Assembly: GCA_027063505.1 (NCBI GenBank)
Contig: JAMORO010000075.1
Coordinates: 1 to 64,000 of the forward strand
Direction of reading: 5' to 3'
Length of the DNA stretch: 64,000 nt
DNA from: Sulfurimonas sp.
GTDB taxonomy: Bacteria > Campylobacterota > Campylobacteria > Campylobacterales > Sulfurimonadaceae
Shown here: positions 50,746-60,472 of the stretch, one piece after another
How positions within the stretch are numbered: position 1 is the first letter of the stretch
Layout of the letters: each line of letters begins with the position of its first letter
The notes under the pieces: model-generated
The model's database searches: none
Told to the model about the DNA's origin: nothing
Seen by the model: only the letters and a program-made list of their open reading frames with translations
Translations under genes and position numbers: made by a program

Positions 50746-51564
50746 TTGAACAAAGAAAATTATTTTATATCTCATTTTAACAGTAGCCGCATTGGTGATG
50801 ATGGAGCACTTATTGATGGTTTTGTATACTCTAAAGATGCATTTTTTGAGAATATTCATTTTAAAAAAGAGTGGCTCAGTTTTGAGGAAATAGCTAGACG
50901 AGCGATGTTAGCAAATCTTTCTGATGCAATAGCCATGAATGCAACTCCAAAGTATGCACTTTTAAGTGTAGCAATGCCGAGTTCAATGAGTAAACAAGAT
51001 ATGAAAGAGTTAGCAGATGGCTTTATAAAAACAGCCTCAAAATATGGTGTAGAGATTATTGGTGGAGATACTATAGGTAATACTAAACTTGATATTACAA
51101 TCACTATTATTTCAAAAGTAAAGATACCTTTACTACGCTCGGGTATAAGACATAATCAGCTTCTTGCTTATACTGGAGTTCTAGGAAACTCTGCGAAAGA
51201 TTTAAAAAAGTTATTTAACTTAGGTAAAATTAATAGTCGTTCAAAGTTTCTAAATATTGAACTTAGATCTGATTTTATTAGAAAATCAGAACGAATTTTA
51301 GAAGCAGGTATGGATATTTCAGATGGTCTCTTTAGTGATTTAGATAAACTTGCATCAGTTAATAGTATTGGTTTTAAATTTCATTATAAGCTTGCAAAAA
51401 AAATGGCTTGTAGTGGAGAAGAGTATGAAATGTTAATCGCATTTGATAAACGCCATCTTAAAGCTATAAAACGCCGTGCTAAGCAGACACGAACACCACT
51501 TAATATCTTTGCAACTGCTGTACGAAGTAGATATACAAACCGCTGTAAAGCACATCATTTTTAA
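50746..51564 (+). CDS. thiL: thiamine-monophosphate kinase
   Basis: A 272-residue ThiL starting at TTG 50746 (no ATG in frame near the conserved start). It has the GDDGALIDGF metal-binding segment (about 18-27), SKDAFFENIHFKKEWLS, ARRAMLANLSDAIAMNATPKYALLSVAMP (about 50-78), EIIGGDTIGNTKL (about 100-112) and a GMDISDGLFSDLDKLA segment (about 188-203). The ATP-dependent kinase makes thiamine diphosphate. It is somewhat shorter than E. coli ThiL (325), losing part of the C-terminal region. truD begins 14 bp downstream, and psd follows. Confidence 0.9.
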   Translation: MNKENYFISHFNSSRIGDDGALIDGFVYSKDAFFENIHFKKEWLSFEEIARRAMLANLSDAIAMNATPKYALLSVAMPSSMSKQDMKELADGFIKTASKYGVEIIGGDTIGNTKLDITITIISKVKIPLLRSGIRHNQLLAYTGVLGNSAKDLKKLFNLGKINSRSKFLNIELRSDFIRKSERILEAGMDISDGLFSDLDKLASVNSIGFKFHYKLAKKMACSGEEYEMLIAFDKRHLKAIKRRAKQTRTPLNIFATAVRSRYTNRCKAHHF

Positions 51565-51578
51565 GGAATATAAAAAAT

Positions 51579-52652
51579 ATGGATAGATTTTATTCACTTG
51601 CACATGCAAGTATTGATTTTCGTTTTAAACAGTCTCCACGGGACTTTGTTGTTGAAGAATTACCTCTTTATGAATTTTCAGGGGAGGGTGAACACCTTAT
51701 TCTTCTTGTACGAAAGAAAAACCTTTCAACAAATGAGATGGTTGGTCAAATTGCTCGTTATCTTGGAATAAAAAATAAAGAGATAGGATATGCAGGGCTT
51801 AAAGATAAGCATGCAATGACTAAACAGTATATTTCAATACATAAAAAGCATGAAGAAGCACTCGATAATTTTAATTTTGATGGAATAAAAATCATCTCAA
51901 AAACTTATCATAATAATAAGATAAGAATAGGTCACTTAAAAGGAAATCGTTTTTATATAAAAGTAAAAAAAGTAAATCCTACAAGTGCTGCAAAGATAGA
52001 TGAAGCACTCAAAAACATTAAAAATGCAGGGATGCCAAACTACTTTGGATATCAACGTTTTGGTAATGATGGGGATAACCATATACTTGGAGAGAAGTTA
52101 GCAAAAGGTCAAGCTAAAGAGCGTAATCCAAGAGTAAAAAGGTTGCTTATTAATGCTTATCAATCGCATCTTTTTAATCTCTGGCTCTCACGGCGTTTAG
52201 AGATAAATTCTCTTGTGAGTAGTTTTGAAGCGAAGGAAATTGAGACTCTGCTAAATATGCCAAATGATGAAGTAAAAAAGATGAAAGCACAGACACACCC
52301 TTTTAAACTTATTTCAGGTGATACAATGGAACACTATCCTCATGGAAAACTATTTGAGTTTGATGGTGCAGCAGAGGATCTAGAACGTTTTAATGAGAGA
52401 CTTATCAGTGTAACAGGCTTACTTTGTGGTAAAAAAGTAAAGATGGCTACAGGTTTAGCAGGTGAGATTGAAAAGATGTTTGATGATGAGATAAGTGCAG
52501 ATGGAGCACGTCGTTATGCTTGGGTCTATCCAACAGATATTGAAGGTCGCTTTAACCCTATTGAGGCACAGTATGAGATGAACTTTACTCTTCCTAAAGG
52601 CTCTTATGCAACAGTGCTTATTGAAGAGATAGCAAAAAGAAAAATCAACTAA
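51579..52652 (+). CDS. truD: tRNA pseudouridine(13) synthase TruD
   Basis: A 357-residue pseudouridine synthase. The catalytic Asp lies in the conserved IGYAGLKDKHAMTKQYIS segment (about 68-85). The start FRFKQSPRDFVVEELPLYEFSGEGEHL and the MPNYFGYQRFGNDGDNH and LLINAYQSHLFNLWLSRR segments are typical of TruD. It modifies U13 in tRNA-Glu and other substrates. Length fits the family (about 350). It sits between thiL and psd, with small spacers of 14 and 16 bp. Confidence 0.95.
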   Translation: MDRFYSLAHASIDFRFKQSPRDFVVEELPLYEFSGEGEHLILLVRKKNLSTNEMVGQIARYLGIKNKEIGYAGLKDKHAMTKQYISIHKKHEEALDNFNFDGIKIISKTYHNNKIRIGHLKGNRFYIKVKKVNPTSAAKIDEALKNIKNAGMPNYFGYQRFGNDGDNHILGEKLAKGQAKERNPRVKRLLINAYQSHLFNLWLSRRLEINSLVSSFEAKEIETLLNMPNDEVKKMKAQTHPFKLISGDTMEHYPHGKLFEFDGAAEDLERFNERLISVTGLLCGKKVKMATGLAGEIEKMFDDEISADGARRYAWVYPTDIEGRFNPIEAQYEMNFTLPKGSYATVLIEEIAKRKIN

Positions 52653-52668
52653 AGGAATATATATAATA

Positions 52669-53490
52669 ATGAATAAAAGACATATTACATCAGCCATTTC
52701 ACAAGCTTTTGGAAAATTTGCGAGTAAAGAGTTTTCTCCATGGTTTCAAACTATTGTAAACAAATCGTATGTAGGTTTAATGGGTTTAGATATGAGTGAG
52801 TTTCATAATCCTAGTACATATAAAAGTCTTAATGCTCTTTTTACTCGTAACCTAAGAGAGCCAAGAACTTTTTCTCTTGATGGAGATGACTTTATCTCTC
52901 CTTGTGACTCTCTAATTTCAGAGACAGGAACTATTACAGATGATTATGCCCTTCAGATTAAAGGGATGCGTTATAAGTGTGCTGACTTTATCGGAAGTGA
53001 GTTTAGTGATCAAGAGAAAGCTATCGTTACGGATGGTACATTTATCAACTGTTATCTTTCTCCTAAAGATTATCATCGTTATCATATTCCTACAAATATA
53101 AAAGTAATAAAGGCAGTCCATATTCCGGGAAAATTTTATCCTGTTAATATGCCATCTTTAAAAAAACGTCTTAATCTTTTTATAGAAAATGAAAGAGTAG
53201 TTATTTTATGTGAAGCTGCAAATGGAAAAAGATTTTATATGATTTTAGTAAGTGCTTTAAATGTTGGTGTGATGCAGGTCTCTTTTGAGCCTAGAATTCA
53301 GACAAATGCTATTGCTACATCACCTCAGACATATACATTTGAAAATTTACACTTAAATAAAGGTGATGACTTTGGATGTTTTGAGATGGGATCAACTATC
53401 ATTATTCTCACTGAAAAAGATATGTTAGATGTGAGTGTAAAAGCTGGTGATAATGTAAAGTTTTCACAAACTATAGCAAAATTTAGATAG
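52669..53490 (+). CDS. psd: phosphatidylserine decarboxylase
   Basis: A 273-residue proenzyme. The C-terminal pyruvoyl-forming motif is present as MGSTIIIL (GST at about residues 243-245), where self-cleavage generates the pyruvoyl cofactor on Ser. Earlier markers include FFTRNLREPR-type (LFTRNLREPRTF), the acidic-site PCDSLISETG, YLSPKDYHRYHIPTN with the catalytic His, and HIPGKFYPVN. It converts phosphatidylserine to phosphatidylethanolamine at the inner membrane. It follows truD and precedes a hypothetical gene by 6 bp. Confidence 0.95.
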   Translation: MNKRHITSAISQAFGKFASKEFSPWFQTIVNKSYVGLMGLDMSEFHNPSTYKSLNALFTRNLREPRTFSLDGDDFISPCDSLISETGTITDDYALQIKGMRYKCADFIGSEFSDQEKAIVTDGTFINCYLSPKDYHRYHIPTNIKVIKAVHIPGKFYPVNMPSLKKRLNLFIENERVVILCEAANGKRFYMILVSALNVGVMQVSFEPRIQTNAIATSPQTYTFENLHLNKGDDFGCFEMGSTIIILTEKDMLDVSVKAGDNVKFSQTIAKFR

Positions 53491-53496
53491 TTATTT

Positions 53497-54222
53497 ATGC
53501 TTGAAGCTGAAAAAAAAGATTTTATAAATTCTATGTTTAGTGATCAGGCTATTTTTGAAAAAAATGTTTTAGATGTATATAGTGTGACAGATAGAGAAGA
53601 AATTATGCAGATTCTATCATCTCAAATTATTAACACACTGCTCAAAGAAGAGCTAAACTTTTTATATATGAAAGATATGAATAACTTTAAGTTTTCACTT
53701 ATACGAAATATACTATTTAAAGAGATAGCAAATGAGTGGGTCTCGTATGGAGAAGAAAAACTAGCACTCACACAAGAAGAAGCTTTAGAAACTATTCAAA
53801 TCAGAGAACATGTAGTTTTTCTCTTTGGGATTGTTAAAGAGTATTATGAAGAGTATAAAGAGCTCTTTTTTGAGGTTATCGCCGATAGCTTTATCTCACT
53901 TGTTTCCTATATGCCAAATGCTACGCAGAGTAATGAACTCATAGAGTATATTCTAAAGAGTCCTTTTATCAAAGATGAAAATGTAGTTGTTATACACACC
54001 TATAGTCAACTCTGGGCTCGTGTAAGAAATGCACATGATAGGAAAAAAAAGTTTTTGACAAATATGCAAGTGAAAGTTGCAGAAGAACAAGATAGAGGAA
54101 GTAAACATAAGTATGAACTCAAAGAAAGAGAGCTTCAAGAGAAGCCTTTAGCATACTTTGATGATGCTACTCTCCGTTTACGTAACACTATGGTTACATA
54201 TATGAAGAGTTTAAAAACCTAA
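53497..54222 (+). CDS. hypothetical helical protein, 241 residues
   Basis: A soluble, Glu/Lys-rich, all-helical protein without signal peptide or membrane segments. The C-terminal third is highly charged (RVRNAHDRKKKFLTNMQVKVAEEQDRGS) and could form a coiled coil. I recognise no domain. It starts 6 bp after psd, so it is probably the last gene of the thiL-truD-psd transcript. Its last 4 bp overlap the convergent ychF. Coding character is clear; function is unknown. Confidence 0.7.
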   Translation: MLEAEKKDFINSMFSDQAIFEKNVLDVYSVTDREEIMQILSSQIINTLLKEELNFLYMKDMNNFKFSLIRNILFKEIANEWVSYGEEKLALTQEEALETIQIREHVVFLFGIVKEYYEEYKELFFEVIADSFISLVSYMPNATQSNELIEYILKSPFIKDENVVVIHTYSQLWARVRNAHDRKKKFLTNMQVKVAEEQDRGSKHKYELKERELQEKPLAYFDDATLRLRNTMVTYMKSLKT

Positions 54223-55319
54223 ACGTTAAATCTAAAGTGCATTACATCGCCATCTTGCACTATATACTCTTTACCCTCAAGTCTCATCTTTCCAGCATCT
54301 TTAGCTTTGTTCTCACCACCACATTCAACATAGTCGTTAAACGCGATAACTTCAGCACGAATAAAACCTTTTTCAAAGTCGTTGTGAATGGCAGCTGCCG
54401 CACGAGGAGCTGTTGAATTTTGGCGGATAGTCCAAGAACGAACCTCTTTAACTCCAGCAGTAAAGTAGCTCATAAGACCAAGTTTCTCAAAACCTTTGTG
54501 GATGATCTGCTCTAAACCAGACTCAGTAACACCCATGTCCGTTAAGAACTCTTGTGCTTCATCATCATCAAGACCGATTAGCTCCTCTTCTACTTTTGCA
54601 CAGAGTTTAATAAGTTCACAGTTCTGCTCTGAAGCGTGTTTTTTAAGAGCTATCATATACTCATTATCTTCTAAAAGACCATCTTCATCAGTATTGGCAC
54701 CATACATAATCTCTTTATCAGTTAAAAATCTTACTTCATTTACAAGCTGTGCATACTCTTCTGTATCTGTTTTATCAAAGTTTCTAGCGAGGTTTCCATC
54801 ACCTAAAAACTCTAAAAGTTCTTCTGCAAACTCTAAGACTGCTCTAGCAGACTTGTCAGCTTTTGCTTGTTTTTTAAGTCTATCTATTCGGTTTGAAAGA
54901 ACTTCGATATCAGCAAGAATTAGCTCACCTTCTATGATTTCAACATCACGTAAAGGGTCAATACTTCCCTCAGTGTGAACAATATTTTCATCTTCGAAAC
55001 ATCTAACGATGTGTAAGATTACTTCTGTTTCACGAATATTTGAAAGAAATTTATTACCAAGACCTTCCCCTTGAGATGCACCTTTAACAAGACCTGCAAT
55101 ATCGACAAAGTCTAAAGTAGAGTATTGAATACGCTCAGGGTTAACAATCTTAGCAAGCTGGGCTAAACGCTTATCTGGAACTGGAACAACTGCTTTATTT
55201 GGCTCTATCGTACAGAAAGGATAGTTAGCCGCCTCTGCATTTTGTGCCTTAGTTAGTGCATTAAAAGTTGTTGATTTACCTACATTTGGAAGTCCTACAA
55301 GTCCGATTGCTAATCCCAT
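54219..55319 (-). CDS. ychF: redox-regulated ATPase/GTPase YchF
   Basis: A 366-residue Obg-family P-loop protein. It has GLPNVGKSTTFNALTKAQNAEAANYPFCTIEPN at the start (Walker A and switch I), FVDIAGLVKGASQGEGLGNKFLSNIRE (G3 and its YchF-specific extension), and a C-terminal TGS domain ending in RLEGKEYIVQDGDVMHFRFNV. YchF/Ola1 proteins prefer ATP and bind ribosomes; their role is in translation and stress response. Length matches the family (363). It is preceded by AAAGG and follows, on the same strand, the exonuclease gene 68 bp upstream. Confidence 0.96.
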   Translation of the reverse strand: MGLAIGLVGLPNVGKSTTFNALTKAQNAEAANYPFCTIEPNKAVVPVPDKRLAQLAKIVNPERIQYSTLDFVDIAGLVKGASQGEGLGNKFLSNIRETEVILHIVRCFEDENIVHTEGSIDPLRDVEIIEGELILADIEVLSNRIDRLKKQAKADKSARAVLEFAEELLEFLGDGNLARNFDKTDTEEYAQLVNEVRFLTDKEIMYGANTDEDGLLEDNEYMIALKKHASEQNCELIKLCAKVEEELIGLDDDEAQEFLTDMGVTESGLEQIIHKGFEKLGLMSYFTAGVKEVRSWTIRQNSTAPRAAAAIHNDFEKGFIRAEVIAFNDYVECGGENKAKDAGKMRLEGKEYIVQDGDVMHFRFNV

Positions 55320-55387
55320 CTCATACCTTTGTTAAATATTTTTTGAAATTATATCTAAGTAAGATTAAATAAGCGAAGCGGTAGAAG

Positions 55388-55903
55388 TTATTGCATCTTA
55401 TTTAAAATCTCTAAAGTTTTAGTAACATCATAAATAGCACTATGATACTGTTCATCATCAAACGCAATGTTGTAGTGTAAACATGTTTCAATAAGCTTTG
55501 GATTTTTGAGATTACCTCTAGCATTGAGTGCTTTAACGATTTTTTTATTCTCTTTCATAGTACAAAAGTGATTTTCAAACGAGAGTAAGTCTCCAATATG
55601 TCGAAGTTCAAAAGATATATTATGTGCGACTAATGTTTTACTGTTTTTACAAAACTCTACAAAGTCAGCATCGTCTTCAAAATACTCTTCATATGTAAAA
55701 TCTTTTCTAAGTCTTTCTAATCTATCAGGAGTGAGTTTATGAACTGCTAGGGCATGAGGATTTACTTCATACTCTGAAAAATAGTATCTATGGAAAGTAT
55801 CCATGACCTTGTACTCTTTCTTTATGAGTTCAACACGAAAGGCAGCTACTTCTATTACATCATGGATATTTGCTGAGTTGGTTTCAAAATCTAATATTAT
55901 CAT
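55388..55903 (-). CDS. DnaQ-like 3'-5' exonuclease
   Basis: A 171-residue DEDD exonuclease domain. ILDFETNSANIHDVIEVAAF carries the first Asp-Glu pair (residues 3-5), LVAHNISFELRH the ExoII motif (about 91-102), and DDEQYHSAIYDVTKTLEIL the ExoIII His and Asp (about 149-167), so the four acidic residues appear complete and the DEDDh type is likely. It resembles the epsilon subunit of DNA polymerase III or RNase T-like nucleases. It is separate from any polymerase gene here. Its start abuts the NUDIX gene with no gap, so the two are probably co-transcribed. Confidence 0.85.
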   Translation of the reverse strand: MIILDFETNSANIHDVIEVAAFRVELIKKEYKVMDTFHRYYFSEYEVNPHALAVHKLTPDRLERLRKDFTYEEYFEDDADFVEFCKNSKTLVAHNISFELRHIGDLLSFENHFCTMKENKKIVKALNARGNLKNPKLIETCLHYNIAFDDEQYHSAIYDVTKTLEILNKMQ

Positions 55904-56335
55904 TTAGAATCCTTGATGATATTTTGTAAGATAATCATTTAAAATTTTTCCATGATCAAATACAAGTTTGTTCAGTTCTAAATCTTTTAGTGAAATTATC
56001 ATAGCTTTTTTAGCATCGTCAGCACCAACGGGAGTGCCATAAGCTTTGCAAACATATACAACTGAAGCGGTGTGAAACCTTTTATCACGAGCAGGGTCAG
56101 AATAGACTCCAAACAGCTCTTTTATCTCAACAGTAAGAGAAATCTCTTCTTTCATTTCCCTGACAACAGCATCTTCAACACTCTCTCCAAAATCAACAAA
56201 TCCACCAGGAATTGCTAAACCAAGAGGAGTATTTTTTCTTTGTATTAAAACAATTCCTAAGAACTTCTCTTTAGAATTATATATCTCAACTATACCATCA
56301 GTTGTAAGATAGGGTGTCTTTGGCTTCCAGCTCAT
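55904..56335 (-). CDS. NUDIX hydrolase
   Basis: A 143-residue protein with a complete NUDIX box: GGFVDFGESVEDAVVREMKEEISL (G-x5-E-x7-REUxEExGU, about residues 40-63). The preceding VLIQRKNTPLGLAIP is the usual entry strand. The family hydrolyses nucleoside diphosphates linked to another moiety, for example dinucleotide polyphosphates, ADP-ribose or oxidised nucleotides; the substrate cannot be read from sequence. It lies between the DnaQ-like gene and a 219-bp gap, and would be transcribed from a promoter in that gap. Confidence 0.92.
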   Translation of the reverse strand: MSWKPKTPYLTTDGIVEIYNSKEKFLGIVLIQRKNTPLGLAIPGGFVDFGESVEDAVVREMKEEISLTVEIKELFGVYSDPARDKRFHTASVVYVCKAYGTPVGADDAKKAMIISLKDLELNKLVFDHGKILNDYLTKYHQGF

Positions 56336-56554
56336 TTATTAGTTCCTATATGGTGGAATTATACTTTAAATACCTTGACAAAGAAGATACTTAAACCGAG
56401 CATTATCTTCCAATACACTATGGTTGGGAGGAGACGATGCTTATAGAGCTATAGCGATAAGTGTATATAAAAGAGTTAATGTACTAAACCAAATATGGTT
56501 AGCCTCTAAATAAGTATTTTTAAATTAAAATGACTTTTTATCATCTATAGAAAA
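56336..56554. other. 219-bp gap without a convincing gene
   Basis: AT-rich, between the NUDIX and pepA genes. One frame (+ strand, 56379-56513) stays open for 44 codons and ends WLASK*, but it has no start codon and is short enough to be chance. No tRNA-like or terminator structure stands out. Confidence 0.4.
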
Positions 56555-57970
56555 TTATTTGATAGCTTTTAAAAACTCAGTCATAAAGCGAACACCAGCA
56601 CCCGTTCCACCATAAACATTTACATCCCAAGGTGATTCTGTGTAAGCAGAACCTGCTATGTCAAAGTGCAGCCATTTATCTTTGTTCTCTTCTTTTATAA
56701 AAGCATCTAAGAAAAGCCCAGCTGTAATAGCACCACCGTAAGGTTTATTAGAGATGTTACAGATATCTGCTATTTCACTTTTTATCTGTTTTTTAAGATG
56801 TTTGTTAAATGGTAAAGATGCCGTTAACTCACCTGAAGCAGAAGCTGCTTTAGAGAGTGAGTGTTTGAGTCTGCTTGAGTGACCCATAACACCTGTTGTA
56901 TACTGTCCAACCGCTACCATACAAGCACCTGTAAGTGTTGCAAAGTCAAACATATAGTCCGCTTCTACTTTATCTTGTGCATAGTCTAGAACATCAGCAA
57001 GTACTAAACGTCCCTCTGCATCAGTGTTACGAACCTCTATGGTCTTACCACTTCTACTTACTAGAACATCATCAGGTTTGTAGGCATCACCACCTATCAT
57101 ATTTTCAACTGCACCGATGAAAGCATTTATCTCAACATCAAGTTTCATTTCAGAAGCAGCTTTTATGATACCAAGCACGGCACAAGCACCCGCTTTATCC
57201 ATCTTCATAGTCACCATTGAAGTACCCGGTTTAAGTGAAAGGCCACCACTATCATAAGTAAGACCTTTACCAATTAAGTTTATTTTTTTCTTTGCATTTT
57301 TAGGTTTATAAGAGAGATGAATAAGCTGTGACTCATGGCGAGATGCACGCCCAACTGCTAACATAGCAGTACAGTTCTCTTTTTTAAGTGCTTTTTCATT
57401 GAGTATAGTACAGCCAAGGCCATTCTCTTTTGCTAGATTTTTTGCTAGTTTAGCAAATGTAGGTGGATTTAAATCTTCTGGTGTAGTGTTTACAATGTCA
57501 CGAGTAAAACAAGTTGCATCTGCAACTATAACTGCATCACTAAATACTTTTATCGCTTTTTTATAGTCATCTTTTATATATATAAGAGAGAGATTTTTTA
57601 GAGATTTTTTACTTTTTTTCGATTTATATACATCATAACTGTAGCCACCAAGTAGAAAACCTTCAACTAATGCAGGAATTAAACTCATATCATCTATCGC
57701 AATATTTGCACTTTTATAGTGAGTGCTCTTAAGTGCTTTTATAGCAACTGCAGATACGCTTCTTATATTTTCACTTGTAACCTCTTCCACGCCACAAACT
57801 AAACTATTTTTCTCATGTAAAAAGCAGATAGAATCTTGACTCGCTTTAAAACCAGCAAGTTTTAGAAGTTTTTTATTTTTACTCTTTTTTAGCTCTTTTT
57901 TTGTGATGTAGACAAGAGAAATATCACTCTTAGCATCGGCTATATTTTGATTTAATAATTGTATATTCAT
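56555..57970 (-). CDS. pepA: leucyl aminopeptidase (M17)
   Basis: A 471-residue M17 metallopeptidase. Metal and catalytic motifs are GKGLTYDSGGLSLKPGTSMVTMKMDKAGACAVLG (Asp and Lys metal ligands, about 235-268) and the family signature NTDAEGRLVLADVLDYA (about 315-331, with the ligands Asp and Glu and the catalytic Arg). The C-terminus with GTGAGVRFMTEFLK fits. It releases N-terminal residues in the cytoplasm, and in E. coli also binds DNA in Xer recombination and carAB control. The SpoIIAA-like gene abuts its start without a gap, on the same strand. Confidence 0.96.
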   Translation of the reverse strand: MNIQLLNQNIADAKSDISLVYITKKELKKSKNKKLLKLAGFKASQDSICFLHEKNSLVCGVEEVTSENIRSVSAVAIKALKSTHYKSANIAIDDMSLIPALVEGFLLGGYSYDVYKSKKSKKSLKNLSLIYIKDDYKKAIKVFSDAVIVADATCFTRDIVNTTPEDLNPPTFAKLAKNLAKENGLGCTILNEKALKKENCTAMLAVGRASRHESQLIHLSYKPKNAKKKINLIGKGLTYDSGGLSLKPGTSMVTMKMDKAGACAVLGIIKAASEMKLDVEINAFIGAVENMIGGDAYKPDDVLVSRSGKTIEVRNTDAEGRLVLADVLDYAQDKVEADYMFDFATLTGACMVAVGQYTTGVMGHSSRLKHSLSKAASASGELTASLPFNKHLKKQIKSEIADICNISNKPYGGAITAGLFLDAFIKEENKDKWLHFDIAGSAYTESPWDVNVYGGTGAGVRFMTEFLKAIK

Positions 57971-58345
57971 TTAGTTTATCCACCCTTTTGCTTCATTTAA
58001 ATCGTAGAAAAATTTTACTTCACCATGCATAAACCAGTCACCCATTTTACTTAAATACTCCTGCCATTTTTTGGTACCAACTATAGCTATCTTTAGAAAA
58101 GTATCTTTATACTCCATACCAAACTTGAAATCATCCCATGCTGCTTCAAGCTCCCAACCTTCAAACTCTGTTGCATCAAGAAGCATATTTACCTTTACAT
58201 TAGGAATACTCTGCATCGCTTGTTCTATCATTGGAACCATTACACTATAGTCAGCATGTGTTAACTTTCCACTAGCTTTGAGTGTTACATCTAAAACACC
58301 ATTGTTTGGAGTAATCTCTATTGCCATATTTTCTGTTATTTGCAT
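57971..58345 (-). CDS. STAS/SpoIIAA-like domain protein
   Basis: A 124-residue protein that matches the SpoIIAA-like (STAS/SEC14-like) family: an N-terminal strand-rich part (AIEITPNNGVLDVTLKASGKLTHADY), MLLDATEFEGWELEAAWDDFKFGMEYKD (about 60-85) and KIAIVGTKKWQEYLSKMGDWFM followed by a short VKFFYDLNEAKGWI end. Such proteins often occur in marine Proteobacteria and have no settled role; lipid or ligand binding is assumed. It directly precedes pepA and follows trpB by 13 bp on the same strand. Confidence 0.75.
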   Translation of the reverse strand: MQITENMAIEITPNNGVLDVTLKASGKLTHADYSVMVPMIEQAMQSIPNVKVNMLLDATEFEGWELEAAWDDFKFGMEYKDTFLKIAIVGTKKWQEYLSKMGDWFMHGEVKFFYDLNEAKGWIN

Positions 58346-58358
58346 TATATTTTCCTTT

Positions 58359-59558
58359 TTAGTCGAAATGAAGTATATCTTTAGCTTGAATCATATCTTT
58401 ATCACCACGACCACTAAGGTTAACGATGATAAGTTTATCTTTTATATTTGGTATTTTTTTAAGGTATGCCACTGCATGAGAAGACTCAAATGCTGGAATA
58501 ATTCCCTCTTTTTGACTTAACCATACAAAAGCATCTAGTGCTTCTTGATCTGTGATGTTTCCATAACTAACGCTTTTATTATCTTTATGAAAAGCATGTT
58601 CAGGTCCAATCCCTGGGTAGTCAAGTCCTGCACTTATAGAGTGTGCTTCAAGAATCTGGCCATCCTCATCTTGAAGAAGATAAGACATCTGACCATGTAA
58701 AACACCAGGTCTCCCTTTCTCTAAAGAACAACCATGTTTATCTGTCTCTACTCCAAGGCCACCAGCTTCAACACCTATACACTCAACATTTTCATCTTCT
58801 AGAAAGTGCTGAAACATTCCAATGGCGTTTGAACCACCACCTATACATGCAATAATATGATCTGGAAGACGATTCTCTTTCTCTAGTATCTGTGCACGAG
58901 CTTCCCAACCGATGATAGCTTGAAAGTCTCTTACCATCATAGGGTAGGGGTGTGGTCCAGCAACTGTTCCAATGATATAAAAAGTATCTCTAGCATTGGT
59001 AACCCAGTGGCGAATTGCATCATTCATTGCATCTTTGAGTGTACGACTTCCAGACTCTACTGAGTGTACTTTAGCACCAAGAAGTTTCATACGAAAGACA
59101 TTGAGTTCTTGGCGCTCTACATCTTTTGCACCCATAAAGATCTCACACTCCAACCCAAGAAGAGCAGAGATAGTAGCCGTAGCAACACCATGCTGACCAG
59201 CACCAGTCTCAGCGATTACTTTCTTGTACCCAAGACGTTTTGCCATAAGCCCTTGAGCGATAACATTGTTTACTTTATGCGCTCCTGTATGGTTTAAGTC
59301 TTCGCGTTTAAAGTATACTTTTGCACCAAGTTCATTAGAGATGTTCTCAGCATAGTAGAGAGGAGAGGGGCGTCCTACATAATCGTTAAGATAGTAGTGA
59401 ACCTCTTTCCAAAACTTTTCATCAAAGCGAATAGCGTCATACTCATCTTTAAGTTTTAAAAGGGCTGGCATAAGTGTTTCAGGAACATATCGTCCACCGA
59501 AGATACCGAAGTGACCGTTATCATCCGGATCGAATTGTGATGCTTTTGGAATATACAT
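58359..59558 (-). CDS. trpB: tryptophan synthase beta chain
   Basis: A 399-residue PLP enzyme. The PLP Lys lies in [15 protein letters not shown] (about residues 87-101), preceded by FKREDL, with the phosphate-binding [13 protein letters not shown] near 235-247, and YPGIGPEH, typical of the TrpB1 type. It joins indole and serine to form tryptophan. No trpA lies in the window, so the trp genes are split. The ATG overlaps or touches the apt stop, and this gene lies on the minus strand ahead of the STAS-like gene. Confidence 0.96.
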   Translation of the reverse strand: MYIPKASQFDPDDNGHFGIFGGRYVPETLMPALLKLKDEYDAIRFDEKFWKEVHYYLNDYVGRPSPLYYAENISNELGAKVYFKREDLNHTGAHKVNNVIAQGLMAKRLGYKKVIAETGAGQHGVATATISALLGLECEIFMGAKDVERQELNVFRMKLLGAKVHSVESGSRTLKDAMNDAIRHWVTNARDTFYIIGTVAGPHPYPMMVRDFQAIIGWEARAQILEKENRLPDHIIACIGGGSNAIGMFQHFLEDENVECIGVEAGGLGVETDKHGCSLEKGRPGVLHGQMSYLLQDEDGQILEAHSISAGLDYPGIGPEHAFHKDNKSVSYGNITDQEALDAFVWLSQKEGIIPAFESSHAVAYLKKIPNIKDKLIIVNLSGRGDKDMIQAKDILHFD

Positions 59559-60106
59559 TAGTTAACCTCTATTAGTGAATATACTGAAGTTTTTTCTTCT
59601 AGTTTTTTGATACCATCTAAGAATGTAAGACCGATAATAAAACAGCACTCAACACACTCAGCTCCGGTCTGTTTTACAAGAGTTGCAGCTGCATTTGCAG
59701 TACCACCAGTTGCTATTAAGTCATCAATGATGAGAACACGTGCACCTTTCTCCTCACCAAAAGCATCAATATGTACCTCTATCTCATCTACACCATACTC
59801 GAGTGCATACTTCTCACTGATAGTCGTATAGGGAAGTTTACCTTTTTTACGGATAGGGACAAATCCAATCTGTAACATTTGAGCTAAGGCTGCTCCAAAA
59901 ATAAAGCCACGGGCATCAATACCAGCAATGTACTCTAAATCATACCCTTTATAACGCGTATAGAGGTGGTTCATTAAAATGCTATAAGCCTCTTTATTAT
60001 TAAGTAGGGTTGTGATATCTTTAAAAACAATTCCCTCTTTTGGAAAGTCTTTAATGTCTCGGATTGAAGATTCTATAATTTTACGTTCTGTATTACTCAG
60101 TGTCAT
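59558..60106 (-). CDS. apt: adenine phosphoribosyltransferase
   Basis: A 182-residue type I phosphoribosyltransferase. It has [18 protein letters not shown] near the start, [14 protein letters not shown], and the PRPP-binding motif [21 protein letters not shown] (about 123-143). It salvages adenine to AMP in the cytoplasm. Length is close to E. coli Apt (183). It shares its last base with the start of trpB and follows the coiled-coil gene by 9 bp, so it is part of the minus-strand run from folD. Confidence 0.96.
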   Translation of the reverse strand: MTLSNTERKIIESSIRDIKDFPKEGIVFKDITTLLNNKEAYSILMNHLYTRYKGYDLEYIAGIDARGFIFGAALAQMLQIGFVPIRKKGKLPYTTISEKYALEYGVDEIEVHIDAFGEEKGARVLIIDDLIATGGTANAAATLVKQTGAECVECCFIIGLTFLDGIKKLEEKTSVYSLIEVN

Positions 60107-60115
60107 TTTCTGCCT

Positions 60116-60448
60116 TTATAATAGTGCATCGATTCTACCCTCAAGGGCTTTAATCTTACCGTTGAGTCTATCTGTCTCTTGTCTATGTTTTGAGTTACGT
60201 TGTTTTAGAACTTTTAGTTCATTTCTAAGTTTTGTAAGCTCTTCACTTAAAATATCTACATTCCCAAGTGCACGTTGGAGTTGAATCTGATACTTACGAA
60301 TAAGTATCTCCGCCTCATGAAGTGTAAGTTTCATGAGATCATTACTCCGCTGCTCTTTATTTGTAATACTTTTAAAGTAGTACATCTTAACAAAGAGCCA
60401 TACAGAAACAATAGAGAGTATAGTTAAAAGTGACCATTCCCAAAACAT
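60116..60448 (-). CDS. small membrane-anchored coiled-coil protein
   Basis: A 110-residue protein with one N-terminal membrane helix (about residues 5-26, SLLTILSIVSVWLFVKMYYF) followed by a basic-acidic coiled coil (LMKLTLHEAEILIRKYQIQLQ, then LRNELKVLKQRNSKHRQ). No family is recognisable. It lies between rpiB (24 bp) and apt (9 bp) in the same orientation and is probably co-transcribed with them. Its topology suggests a cytoplasmic coiled coil tethered to the inner membrane. Confidence 0.7.
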   Translation of the reverse strand: MFWEWSLLTILSIVSVWLFVKMYYFKSITNKEQRSNDLMKLTLHEAEILIRKYQIQLQRALGNVDILSEELTKLRNELKVLKQRNSKHRQETDRLNGKIKALEGRIDALL

Positions 60449-60472
60449 ATATGTGTCCTTAAATTTATTTTA

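Noticed and set aside
54496-54978. 160-residue plus-strand ORF inside ychF
   Set aside because: Antisense shadow of ychF with Ser-rich, low-complexity sequence and no ribosome site.
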